DNA from: Fibrobacter sp.
Lineage (GTDB): Bacteria > Fibrobacterota > Fibrobacteria > Fibrobacterales > Fibrobacteraceae
Direction of reading: 5' to 3'
DNA length: 51,192 bases
NCBI GenBank assembly: GCA_024398955.1
Contig: JAKSIG010000018.1
Coordinates: forward strand, 1 to 51,192
Every line of letters begins with the position of its first letter. Positions within the stretch are counted from its first letter, which is position 1. This document shows, in pieces, positions 8,063-16,476 of this stretch. The translations under genes were made by a program, and so were the position numbers. The notes under the pieces are model-generated. The model was given only the letters and a program-made list of their open reading frames with translations. It was not told where the DNA came from and did no database searches.

Positions 8063-9355
8063 ATGAAGAATCTTTTTCGCGTTTGCGACTACATCAAAAT
8101 CTCGTCTGCAGATGATTGTGTCGAAGAACTTAAGAGGATGTCCATTCATTTTGAAATGGCTCCCAAGGATGTTCATTATTGGGTAAAGCAGGCGAAAAGT
8201 GAATCGGGGAAACTTTTTAACCAGTTGCTGTCGGGTAAAGAACTGTCTGTTGAGGATAATTGCCTGACCATAGAACTTTCCAAGGAACTTGCAGAAAATG
8301 ACGATGAAAAATGTCATCTGGTAGAAGCCTTGTTTGGAACAGAGGGCTGCGCGAAGGATTGTTTGCCCATACCTAACCGCTATTATGACTACATTGACAT
8401 TGCCGTTCGGGTTGTTCCCGGTTCCGCGTCCTGGGTGCCGTCGGGGCGAACGATTGTAGTACATTTTTCTACAGAAGTTTCGGTATTGAACCGTATAGAA
8501 AGACCGTCTCGTCGGGAGTTAGAAAATGGAATTCCCTGTGATTCCGTAGGTGCCCAAAGTTGTTTTCAGATTGTTCGAGAACTGATTGAAAATCCTGACG
8601 GAGTTGAATATTTTAGAGCTGCAAGAAAGGGTTATGTTATTCTTAAAAGTAATGATGAAAAGATTCTGTTGCGCAAGTTCTATTTGAAGTACCGCTCAAA
8701 ATTTCAACTCGAGGAACAGGCTCTCCTAGAGTTTGCAAGAATATTCATCCCAAGTATGGAGTCTGCTCTCAAGGCGGCTCTTGGCGATTCACAGCGTTAT
8801 AAGTACCAACGTAAACCCTATAACTATTTCCCTGTATATTGTTCAAGTTGCTATTACATTGAAAGAAATACTTACTTTGATTGTGGGACTGATTATGTAA
8901 AGTCAACTCGTTCCCTGATTTCTGCGTTCCAAAAGTGCATCGAAAAAATTGAAAGTACCCTTCAAAAAAGACCTTCAAATTTTAGAAAAACTGTAATTTC
9001 CTGTAGCCGGAATCCGGTCTTGCCAAGGTCATGTCATCACCAAGAAAAAGAATCCGTTCCCGAAAAACAAAAATACCATTTTGCAATAGAAAACGGTTTT
9101 GTTGACCTACAGCTTGATGATTATGACATCGCCTTTGGAGATTCGCTTCAGCAGATGAAAGAGGAACTTCAGACACGTATAAAAAAATTGCAGTTGTGCG
9201 CAGATATTGTAGAGTTTGAATTAGGCTGCGACAAAAACAAGCCCCTTTGCGATGTAATGGCTGAAATGGCCTTTCGAAAAATATGGATGGATCCCATTTC
9301 CTACACGGGTCAGGATGCCGGTGATTATCGTTCCTTCGCCCTTACGCTTGTGTAA
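8063..9355 (+). CDS. Hypothetical protein, accessory region
   Basis: A 430-residue protein that I do not recognise. No signal peptide or membrane segment. It is rich in Lys, Glu and Cys (about 17 Cys), with a CSSCYY pair in the middle and a long helix-prone segment near the C-terminus (LQQMKEELQTRIKKLQLCADIVEFELGCDK). Base composition looks more AT-rich than the flanking housekeeping genes. It sits directly upstream of a broken gene of similar character, so this stretch may be an acquired or decaying cassette. The start at ATG 8063 is chosen because it is the first ATG of a long frame; no strong ribosome binding site is visible. Confidence 0.65.
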   Translation: MKNLFRVCDYIKISSADDCVEELKRMSIHFEMAPKDVHYWVKQAKSESGKLFNQLLSGKELSVEDNCLTIELSKELAENDDEKCHLVEALFGTEGCAKDCLPIPNRYYDYIDIAVRVVPGSASWVPSGRTIVVHFSTEVSVLNRIERPSRRELENGIPCDSVGAQSCFQIVRELIENPDGVEYFRAARKGYVILKSNDEKILLRKFYLKYRSKFQLEEQALLEFARIFIPSMESALKAALGDSQRYKYQRKPYNYFPVYCSSCYYIERNTYFDCGTDYVKSTRSLISAFQKCIEKIESTLQKRPSNFRKTVISCSRNPVLPRSCHHQEKESVPEKQKYHFAIENGFVDLQLDDYDIAFGDSLQQMKEELQTRIKKLQLCADIVEFELGCDKNKPLCDVMAEMAFRKIWMDPISYTGQDAGDYRSFALTLV

Positions 9356-9412
9356 AAAGTTTAACTTATTTCGTTTGACTTTCTTTAGAGTGTTACCGAT
9401 ATTGATTATGGA

Positions 9413-10942
9413 ATGCCCCGAAAAAAACGTTACACTAAAATAGACAGACTTTTTCTTCCTCGATTTAAAAAGGGATTGACCGCCGCTGTAGCCTTGCGCT
9501 ATTTGAATGCCGTAGGGCAAGGTGTGGCAGGATTCGCTGTAAGGCCCCCAGTAAATTCTTACGAGGATGCTCATATCAATGAATTTGAAAACAGGTCTCT
9601 TTATTCCATAAAGGATCAATTCGAAAATTTGATCCAGACTACAGCCCAATGTATATCCGCTCTTGAATATATGCGGGATGTCAATAGGCTTTTGATGGAA
9701 ACTTCGGCGGTTTCTTCTACAGAGAATTTCGTAGAACAATACCTAATTCAAAAATTCGGAAATGCCTGGCGTAAACGAAATCGTTTTTTACCAGTGATAT
9801 CCATAAGCTGTATGCCCCAAAGTGGCAGGCAAACGATTCGAAACCTCAGGATTTTATGCGAGGAGAAGAATTGGAATTGCAGTTTGATTTTAATAGATCT
9901 ATGCAAACCGATAGCGCTTGTTCCTCGAATTAATGGACCGAAGCAAATGCAGGTCGAATTGATGTCATTGAGTATGGCTGTGATGACTTTTGTACTCAGG
10001 GAAATTTCAGATGGTTTAATGATAACTGTAATCACATTCGAGCTATGCAGGTAATGGTCAATTGCCCTATGCCGCAGCTGGTTTATCCGGGATATTACGA
10101 TTTTCTTTGTGGTAAATCTCTAGAAAGACCTTGCCGTTTGAAATTCAAGTTTATCGCGAAACATTTGGATTGCTCTCCTGAAGGATTGCGTCAGGTGGCT
10201 CGTCACTATCTTGAAAACTATGTCAAGTTTAATATCAAGGATGCTGTGGTCCATAAGCTTCTGGATCAAATGGAGATTTCGGATATTCAAATAGACCAGA
10301 AAGCTTGCCTTCGTTCATTTCAATTGTTCCTTTAAAATACAAGTCCAGCTTGAAAAAAGGGTGCTCCCATCTAAAAATCTGGATAGCTATAGAAACGGTG
10401 TGCTGCTGGAATGTTCTTCAGACGATCTTCTTCAAAGAATGCGGGATATATTTGAATACCCCATGCATTTTGCTATGGACTCGGCTTCTAGGCAAGGGAG
10501 AAATTGGTGGTGGATTATAAAAAATCCGACATTGGAAACATTGAAGGAATGCCGCCTTAAAAGTTATTTTCATGGAGTTACATCAGTGTGTGACGTGGCC
10601 CAGATTTATCACAGTTATGGTGGGGGCGATGCTCAGACTAAGCTGTGGCCCCTTGTTGAATCTCGACGGTATGGTTTCTTCATACCAGTCTTCAATAAGG
10701 TCACGATGGGAAATCTAGATGTTTCCATAGGAACAGAAAATTGCGAATCTACGCTAAAAAAGAGTGTTCTTCGTCTTGATGGTTATAGACGTGGTATGCA
10801 ATTTTTGTTGGACCAGTGGGATGAAATTTGCACGCCAATCTTGCTTTACCAGAAAATCATGGGTTTGGTCAGGGCGGATCCTGTGTTATACGCTGATTCC
10901 GAAGAGCCGCTTATTGCGGAATATGCACGAAATTTTCTATAG
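9413..10942 (+). pseudogene. Fragmented gene: unknown protein broken by frameshifts and a stop
   Basis: Three frame pieces join into one plausible protein of about 500 residues. Piece 1 (frame of 9413) reads to FGNAWRKRNRF. At the six-T run 9784-9789 coding character moves to the frame of 9781 and continues FTSDIHKLYAPKWQAND. That frame meets a TAA at 9931-9933, after which it continues without an ATG (WTEANAGRIDVIEYGCDDF) into the segment that ends at 10335. From about 10322 the reading moves to another frame (CSFKIQVQLEKRVLPSKNLD) and ends at 10942. Protein-like sequence on both sides of each break, and the lack of starts after the breaks, indicate one decayed gene (or sequence errors). Family unrecognised; no signal peptide. 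AT-rich, like its upstream neighbour. Confidence 0.65.
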
Positions 10943-11017
10943 AATTTTGGGAAAATACTGTGTTTTTTTTGAAAAAACGTACATTTTTTACAGTTGTAAA
11001 CAGATTTGACCTTGATT

Positions 11018-11048
11018 TTGTTCGTTAGGGTGTAAAAACACTTATATT
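11018..11048 (+). promoter_or_regulatory. Possible promoter of the GH9 cellulase gene
   Basis: TTGTTC, a 19-base spacer and TATATT end 30 bases before the start codon. The -10 box matches others in the window, but the spacer is long. TTGACC at 11006-11011 is an alternative -35 box without a good partner. Confidence 0.33.
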
Positions 11049-11078
11049 ACCTTATGTAAAGTATGTAAGGAGACTTTT

Positions 11079-12917
11079 ATGTTCACAAAGTTTGGTCTTA
11101 AACAGTTTGCCCCTCTGGCTATTTCTGCATTGGCTTTTGCTTCTGCGGCCTTTGGTGCAACGGCCTACATTAACCAGGTGGGATATCGCTCTACCGATGC
11201 CAAGGAATTTACCCTTGCCGATGGTAACGGCCCTGTAGAAATTGCAGATGCTAGTGGTCAGGCCGTCTTGACGGTAAATCCGTCTGTTGCAGGCTACTGG
11301 GACGCCAGCGGCCAGAATGTTTCCTTGGTGGACTTTTCTGAACTCAAGACTCCTGGTACCTACACCATTAAGGTGGGCGGTCAGGCAATTCGTCAAGACC
11401 TAAAAATTTCTGATAAAACTTTTGAAGATGTAACCAAGGCTGCCCTCAAGTGGTACTACTACCAGCGTGCTTCCATGGCATTGGAAGAAACCTATGCTGG
11501 CCAGTGGAAGCGTGCCGCAGGACATACCAATGGCAATATTCAGAAGCACAATTCCGCAGGTTCGGGATCCATCACTTCTACCAAGGGCTGGTATGATGCA
11601 GGCGACTATGGTCGATATATCGTGAATTCCGGTATTACCACATACACCTTGATTTCTCTTTTCGAACACTACCCTAACTACTTCAAGACCCTCAAATGGA
11701 ACATTCCCGCAGACGGAACCCTGCCAGATATTCTTGCCGAAATCAAGTGGAATCTGGATTGGATGCTGACCATGCAGGATACCGATGGCGGTGTATTCCA
11801 CAAGATGACTTCCTTGGGATTCCCTGGCGATGTTATGCCAGCCAACGATACGGACCCCATCTATGTTATCGGTAAGGGTACTGCAGCAACTTTTGACTTT
11901 GCTGGCGTTATGGCTGCAGCGTCTCGCGTCTATAAGGAATACGACGCAACATTTGCTGCCAAGTGCCTAGAAGCTGCTAAAAAGGCTTATACCTGGGGAA
12001 CGCAGAATTCTAACAAGGCCTTCAAGAATCCTAGCGACGTTTCCACCGGTGAATATGGCGATGGTAACTTAGGTGACGAAAAGCTCTTTGCTGGTTCCGA
12101 ACTGTTCCTTGCTACGAATGACGCCTCCTACAAACCGTCTATTTCCGAAGCAGACGTTCCCAACTGGGGTGATGTTACCGGTCTTGCGGTCTATGGCACT
12201 GCAACCTATGGTGCCGATGCAAACAGCAAGCAGATTTTGTTGAAGCAGGCCGATGAATTTGTAAAGCGCGCCTCTACTGGTTTTGGTGTTGTAATGTCCA
12301 GCGATGATTTCGTCTGGGGATCCAATGCTGTGGCTGCAAACCAGGGCGTATGGCTGCTTCATGCTTACTATTTGACCGGCGAAGCAAAGTATTACGATGC
12401 CGCCCGCAAGGTGTTGGACTATCTGTTGGGAAAGAACCCTCTGGATATGTCCTTTATGACTGGTTTTGGAACCAAGTCTCCTAAGAAACCCCATCACCGT
12501 CCCAGTACTTCTGACGGAGTTTCCGCTCCGGTGCCTGGCATGCTGGTTGGTGGTCCGCAGCCTGGTGGTGAAGACATTGGCTCTCAGAGTTGGGAATGCA
12601 GAGATTATCGTACCGGTAAGCCTGCAACATCTTACATTGACAATAACTGCAGCTATGCTTCTAACGAAGTGGCTATTAACTGGAATGCTCCTCTGGCTTA
12701 CTTGGCTGGCGCTATTGAAGCCATCAATGCTGGCCAGGCTCCCAGTTTTGCAGTGGCCGGTGTTGCCAAGGGAGATGGTAGTGTCGGTATCAGACCTTCT
12801 GTGGCTCAGCAGAAGCCTGTTTCTGAAACCCAGTCTCGTATTCGCTTTGTAGACCAGAAGGTCTTTATCGAAAAGAACGGAAAACGCTACGACTTGAAGG
12901 GAATGCAGATAAAGTAA
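11079..12917 (+). CDS. Secreted glycoside hydrolase family 9 endoglucanase
   Basis: A 612-residue cellulase. A signal peptide ends near residue 26 (AAFG-A). Residues 28-108 form the immunoglobulin-like CelD_N domain that precedes many GH9 modules. The (alpha/alpha)6 catalytic domain has WYDAGDYGRY at 171-180 (Asp173 and Asp176, base/nucleophile pair), the PHHRPS signature at 471-476, and Glu530 in YASNEVAINWNAPLAYLAG as the acid. The last 25 or so residues (KVFIEKNGKRYDLKGMQIK) form a short separate tail that may be a sorting or surface-attachment signal. No carbohydrate-binding module is visible. Ribosome binding site TAAGGAGA 5 bases before the ATG. A monocistronic unit with its own terminator. 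Confidence 0.95.
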   Translation: MFTKFGLKQFAPLAISALAFASAAFGATAYINQVGYRSTDAKEFTLADGNGPVEIADASGQAVLTVNPSVAGYWDASGQNVSLVDFSELKTPGTYTIKVGGQAIRQDLKISDKTFEDVTKAALKWYYYQRASMALEETYAGQWKRAAGHTNGNIQKHNSAGSGSITSTKGWYDAGDYGRYIVNSGITTYTLISLFEHYPNYFKTLKWNIPADGTLPDILAEIKWNLDWMLTMQDTDGGVFHKMTSLGFPGDVMPANDTDPIYVIGKGTAATFDFAGVMAAASRVYKEYDATFAAKCLEAAKKAYTWGTQNSNKAFKNPSDVSTGEYGDGNLGDEKLFAGSELFLATNDASYKPSISEADVPNWGDVTGLAVYGTATYGADANSKQILLKQADEFVKRASTGFGVVMSSDDFVWGSNAVAANQGVWLLHAYYLTGEAKYYDAARKVLDYLLGKNPLDMSFMTGFGTKSPKKPHHRPSTSDGVSAPVPGMLVGGPQPGGEDIGSQSWECRDYRTGKPATSYIDNNCSYASNEVAINWNAPLAYLAGAIEAINAGQAPSFAVAGVAKGDGSVGIRPSVAQQKPVSETQSRIRFVDQKVFIEKNGKRYDLKGMQIK

Positions 12918-12970
12918 TTTATCCTGTAAAGTCCTGATCCCTGTCGGGTTTCTATAAAAAATGCGCTTTA

Positions 12971-12995
12971 GGCGGGCCTTTGGGGCTCGCCTTTT
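12971..12995 (+). terminator. Intrinsic terminator after GH9 gene
   Basis: An 8-bp GC-rich stem (GGCGGGCC/GGCTCGCC, one wobble pair) with a 5-base loop, followed by TTTT. Confidence 0.75.
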
Positions 12996-13018
12996 GCTAT
13001 TCGTATAGGCGTATTTTC

Positions 13019-13026
13019 TATATTGC
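13019..13026 (+). promoter_or_regulatory. Candidate -10 box for rseP, very close to the start codon
   Basis: TATATTGC ends 6 bases before the rseP ATG. TTGCTA at 12994-12999 is a possible -35 box with a long 19-base spacer. No ribosome binding site fits between the box and the ATG. Confidence 0.35.
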
Positions 13027-13032
13027 TCCTCA

Positions 13033-14412
13033 ATGGAAAATCTCCTCGATAACATCTTGATGTTTGTACTGGGTCTCATTGGACTCAGCTTCTTGGTAAC
13101 TATTCATGAATTGGGCCATTTCTTGGTGGCGAAGTGGAATAATGTCAAGGTGAATACCTTTAGCGTGGGCTTTGGCAAGAAATTGCTGAAGTACAAGAAG
13201 GGGGAGACTGAGTACTGCATTTCTGCCATTCCCTTTGGTGGCTACGTGGCCATGGCTGGCGAAAATCCGGATTCCTTTAAGGATGGCCATGCTCCCGGTG
13301 AACGGGATTTTACGGGAAAGTCCGTTGGTGCCCGTGCCGCTATTGCTTTTGCTGGTCCTTTCATCAACATCGTGTTTGCTTTCATCCTGCTGATGATCCT
13401 TTATGTGATTGGAGTTCAGGAACCGGCCAATAAGGAACTGATCATCGGCTTTGTAGGCAAGAATTCCCCCGCCGAAGTTGCTGGAATCCTGCCGGGTGAC
13501 ACCATTACCGCCATGAACGGTAAAGAAACTCAGGGTTGGGACGATTTCCGCGAACAGATTGGTGTAAGTCTCGGAGCCAATGTAGAACTGGAAGTTCATC
13601 GTGGTGGATCGCCTGTTATGGTTACGGTTGTGCCTGAGGAATTGGTCCTACCGGCAAAGGATTCGTCTGATTCCGAAACTAGAATGGGGATTGGAGACAT
13701 CGGTATTTATCCTCAGAATCGAGTGATTGTCCGTCTTCCGCCCAATGCTGGTTCCGCTGCCGAAAAGGCTGGCATTCTCCAGAATGATACGGTCTTTGAA
13801 ATTAATGGGCAGCACATTGGTCGCTACGAAGATGTGGTTCGTCTTATCGACGGTTCCAAGGGCGAAGAAGTTAAGGTGACCGTTATACGTGGGGGAGACA
13901 CTCTGGTTTTGCCCATGACTCCGTCTTATAATGAAGGGTACAAGCGCTACATGGTGGGCGTTCAGATGGGCTACGTGCTCTTCCGCGAAACTAAGTTGGT
14001 TCGTCGCGGTCCTATTGAAGCCTTTGAAAAGACCTGCGCCACCAGCTGGAAAATGACCACCAGCATCTTCCGTTACTTTGGTCGTATGTTCAAGGGCCAG
14101 GTAAAGGTGGACGCCTTCTCCGGTCCGGTTTCTATTGTAGCTGTCATGGGCAACGTGTGGATGAGCGGTTTCCAGGATTTCCTCATGCTCCTAGCCCTCA
14201 TCAGCATTAACCTTGGCGTCATGAACTTGCTACCGCTGGCTATTACCGATGGCGGCCTCCTCATGTTCCTCGGCATCGAAAAACTCCGCGGAAAGCCTTT
14301 ATCTACCAAGACCCAGACGATTATCCAGAACGTGGCTGCAGCCTTCTTTATCAGTTTCTTCGTGTTCATCACGATTCTCGATTTCGGGAAATTGAGCCTG
14401 TTCTTGAAATAA
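13033..14412 (+). CDS. rseP: RIP metalloprotease RseP (site-2 protease)
   Basis: A 459-residue inner-membrane zinc protease that performs intramembrane cleavage, classically of an anti-sigma factor. The first membrane segment holds HELGH at residues 25-29 (zinc ligands and catalytic Glu). Two PDZ domains occupy roughly 135-220 and 235-310. The C-terminal membrane part holds NLLPLAITDGG at 398-408, the second zinc-ligand motif; the usual PILDGG is ITDGG here, with the Asp kept. The final hydrophobic segment and a short tail complete the family architecture. There is no ribosome binding site before the ATG, and the -10-like box is only 6 bases away, so initiation may be leaderless. The usual neighbours dxr and bamA are not present. 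Confidence 0.95.
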   Translation: MENLLDNILMFVLGLIGLSFLVTIHELGHFLVAKWNNVKVNTFSVGFGKKLLKYKKGETEYCISAIPFGGYVAMAGENPDSFKDGHAPGERDFTGKSVGARAAIAFAGPFINIVFAFILLMILYVIGVQEPANKELIIGFVGKNSPAEVAGILPGDTITAMNGKETQGWDDFREQIGVSLGANVELEVHRGGSPVMVTVVPEELVLPAKDSSDSETRMGIGDIGIYPQNRVIVRLPPNAGSAAEKAGILQNDTVFEINGQHIGRYEDVVRLIDGSKGEEVKVTVIRGGDTLVLPMTPSYNEGYKRYMVGVQMGYVLFRETKLVRRGPIEAFEKTCATSWKMTTSIFRYFGRMFKGQVKVDAFSGPVSIVAVMGNVWMSGFQDFLMLLALISINLGVMNLLPLAITDGGLLMFLGIEKLRGKPLSTKTQTIIQNVAAAFFISFFVFITILDFGKLSLFLK

Positions 14413-14465
14413 AAGTTTTGCAGTCTTGTAATTGTTAAGTTTGAAATAAAAAAAGGAAACACAGT

Positions 14466-15749
14466 ATGAACATTCTCGTAGTTGGTAGCGGCGGTCGTGA
14501 ACACGCCATCGCCCTCGCTGTTAAGAAGTCCCCCATGTGCGATTCTCTCATCTGCGCACCGGGCAATCCTGGCATGGCAAACCTGGGCAAGTGCATCCCC
14601 GTTGATGTGGCTGACCCCAAGGCAATCGCAGACCTGGCTGTGGCTAACAACATCGACCTCGCCATCATCGGACCGGAAATTCCTCTGGTGGCTGGCGTCG
14701 TAGATGAATTCCGCGCCCGCGGTCTTCGCGCTTTCGGCCCCACTGCAGCCGCTGCAGCTCTCGAAGGCTCTAAGGCTTTCAGCAAGGACATCATGAAGAA
14801 GTACAATGTTCCTACTGCTGCTTTCGAAACCTTTACTGACCTCGCTTCCGCCAAGAAGTTCCTGGCCGAACATCCCGCTCCCATCGTGGTGAAGGCTTCC
14901 GGCCTTGCCGCTGGTAAGGGCGCCATCGTCTGCATGACCGACAAGGAAGCAAACGACGCTGTGGAAGAAATGCTTGGCGAAAAGGCAGTCTTCGGCGAAT
15001 CCGGCAAGACGGTCGTGATTGAAGAATTCATGGACGGCGAAGAAGCTTCCATCTTCGTGGTTTCCGACGGCAAGGATTACACCATCCTCTCTTCCGCCCA
15101 GGACCACAAGCGCGTCTTCGATGACGACAAGGGCCCCAACACCGGTGGAATGGGTGCATACTCTCCGGCTCCGGTCGTTACCGACGCCCTGCTGGACGAA
15201 GTGAAGAAGACCATTATCGAACCTACCCTCAAGGGTATGGCTGCCGAAGGCAAGCCCTACACTGGCGTGCTCTACGTGGGCATCATGGTAACCAGCAAGG
15301 GCCCCAAGGTTGTGGAATACAACTGCCGTCTGGGCGACCCGGAATGCCAGATTGTTCTGCCCCTCTATGATGGCGACGTTCTCGCATTGTTCGACGCTGC
15401 CGAAAAGGGCGAACTGGCCAAGCTTGGCGCTCCCAAGGCTCCCAAGGGTTCCGCTGCAATCGTGGTTCTCGCAAGTGCCGGCTATCCTGGTTCCTACGAA
15501 AAGGGCAAGGTGGTTACCGGTATTGAAGAAGCCGAAAAGAACGGCGCTCAGGTTCTCCACGCCGGTACCAAGATGAATGGCTCTGACCTGGTCACCAACG
15601 GCGGCCGCGTGTTCGGCGTCGTGGGTCATGGCGCCACCCTGCAGGACGCTCTGAACGTTGCTTACGAAGCTTGCGAAAAGGTGCAGTTCGAAGGCAAGTT
15701 CTACCGCAAGGACATTGGTAAGAAGGGCCTGGCCCGTCTGGCTAAGTAG
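14466..15749 (+). CDS. purD: Phosphoribosylamine-glycine ligase
   Basis: A 427-residue ATP-grasp enzyme, second step of purine synthesis: it joins glycine to 5-phosphoribosylamine. Full family length, with NILVVGSGGREHAIA at the N-terminus, APGNPGMA, the IIGPEIPLVAGVVDEF region, the VVKASGLAAGKGA ATP loop, PNTGGMGAYSPAP, and NCRLGDPECQ for metal binding. Ribosome binding site AAAGGA precedes the ATG. Strong codon bias toward GGC, AAG and CTC suggests high expression. It is followed after 47 bases by purE in the same direction, forming a purine pair. Confidence 0.97.
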   Translation: MNILVVGSGGREHAIALAVKKSPMCDSLICAPGNPGMANLGKCIPVDVADPKAIADLAVANNIDLAIIGPEIPLVAGVVDEFRARGLRAFGPTAAAAALEGSKAFSKDIMKKYNVPTAAFETFTDLASAKKFLAEHPAPIVVKASGLAAGKGAIVCMTDKEANDAVEEMLGEKAVFGESGKTVVIEEFMDGEEASIFVVSDGKDYTILSSAQDHKRVFDDDKGPNTGGMGAYSPAPVVTDALLDEVKKTIIEPTLKGMAAEGKPYTGVLYVGIMVTSKGPKVVEYNCRLGDPECQIVLPLYDGDVLALFDAAEKGELAKLGAPKAPKGSAAIVVLASAGYPGSYEKGKVVTGIEEAEKNGAQVLHAGTKMNGSDLVTNGGRVFGVVGHGATLQDALNVAYEACEKVQFEGKFYRKDIGKKGLARLAK

Positions 15750-15796
15750 GGCCCGCGTGGTTCTCTCAACGTCCGTTCACAAAAAGAGGTTTTAAA

Positions 15797-16273
15797 ATGT
15801 TTAACTATACTGAAAATGCAAAGGTCGGTATCGTTGCTGGTAGCAAGAGCGACCAGGAAGTTGTAGACAAGATCACCGCCGTGCTGGATAGCTTCGGCAT
15901 CAAGTGGGAATTGAACATTCTCTCCGCACACCGCACTCCCAACGCTACTGCAAAGTACGCCAAGGAAGCTGCCGACCGCGGTCTCCAGGTCATCATCGGT
16001 GTTGCTGGTCTCGCCGCCGCTCTTCCGGGCGTGCTGGCTGCCCACACCATTCTCCCCGTGATCGGTCTGCCCTGCGCTGGCGGTCCCCTGAACGGTGTAG
16101 ACGCCCTCCACTCCATCGTCCAGATGCCCGGTGGCATTCCCGTTGCAACCGTGGGTATCGGTAACGGCAAGAACGCCGGCTACCTGGCCGCCCACATCGT
16201 TGCTCTCTCCGATGCCGACGTGAAGGCTAAGCTTGTGGAATACCGCAAGGGCCTCGGCGATATCGAAGGCTAA
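15797..16273 (+). CDS. purE: N5-carboxyaminoimidazole ribonucleotide mutase / AIR carboxylase
   Basis: A 158-residue PurE with VGIVAGSKSDQEVV (phosphate/substrate loop), LSAHRTPN (His of the active site) and the LAAALPGVLAAHT and NGVDALHSIVQMPGG segments. The sequence is closer to bacterial class I PurE than to the class II AGRSN type. No purK is adjacent, so where the N5-CAIR substrate comes from cannot be judged here. A ribosome binding site (AGAGG) lies 9 to 10 bases before the ATG. Cotranscribed with purD in all likelihood. No terminator follows; a heptamer repeat array does. Confidence 0.96.
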   Translation: MFNYTENAKVGIVAGSKSDQEVVDKITAVLDSFGIKWELNILSAHRTPNATAKYAKEAADRGLQVIIGVAGLAAALPGVLAAHTILPVIGLPCAGGPLNGVDALHSIVQMPGGIPVATVGIGNGKNAGYLAAHIVALSDADVKAKLVEYRKGLGDIEG

Positions 16274-16315
16274 AACCAATTATGAATTATGATTTTTACG
16301 AACTACGAAATTACT

Positions 16316-16476
16316 CTCGTAATTCATAATTCGTAACTCGTAACTCATAATTCATAATTCGTAACTCGTAACTCATAACTCATAATTCGTAATTCATAAT
16401 TCGTAACTCATTACTCATCACTCATGGCTCGTCACGCTTCATTCACAGTTCACTGCTCATGGCTCATCGCTCGCAG
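16316..16476 (+). repeat. Degenerate heptanucleotide tandem array running into a gene start
   Basis: Twenty-three consecutive 7-base units fit the pattern YTCRTAA, most closely in the first 13 units and with growing drift after that. The phase is kept without slip from 16316 to 16476. Unit 16 (16421-16427, CTCATGG) contains the start codon of the DUF3108 gene, and the later units encode its N-terminal residues. No spacers are present, so this is not a CRISPR array. The preceding 40 bases contain looser AT-rich relatives. Confidence 0.85.

Noticed and set aside
7994..8464. N-terminal extension of the minus-strand hypothetical protein to 303 residues
   Set aside because: The extension is antisense to the 8063 gene and reads as random, with Cys, Phe and Ile runs; the globular part starts at 7993.
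14413..14465. Purine riboswitch or PurR site upstream of purD
   Set aside because: The gap is only 53 bases and shows no aptamer core or palindromic operator.
16316..16476. CRISPR array
   Set aside because: The units are 7 bases with no spacers and no cas genes are nearby.
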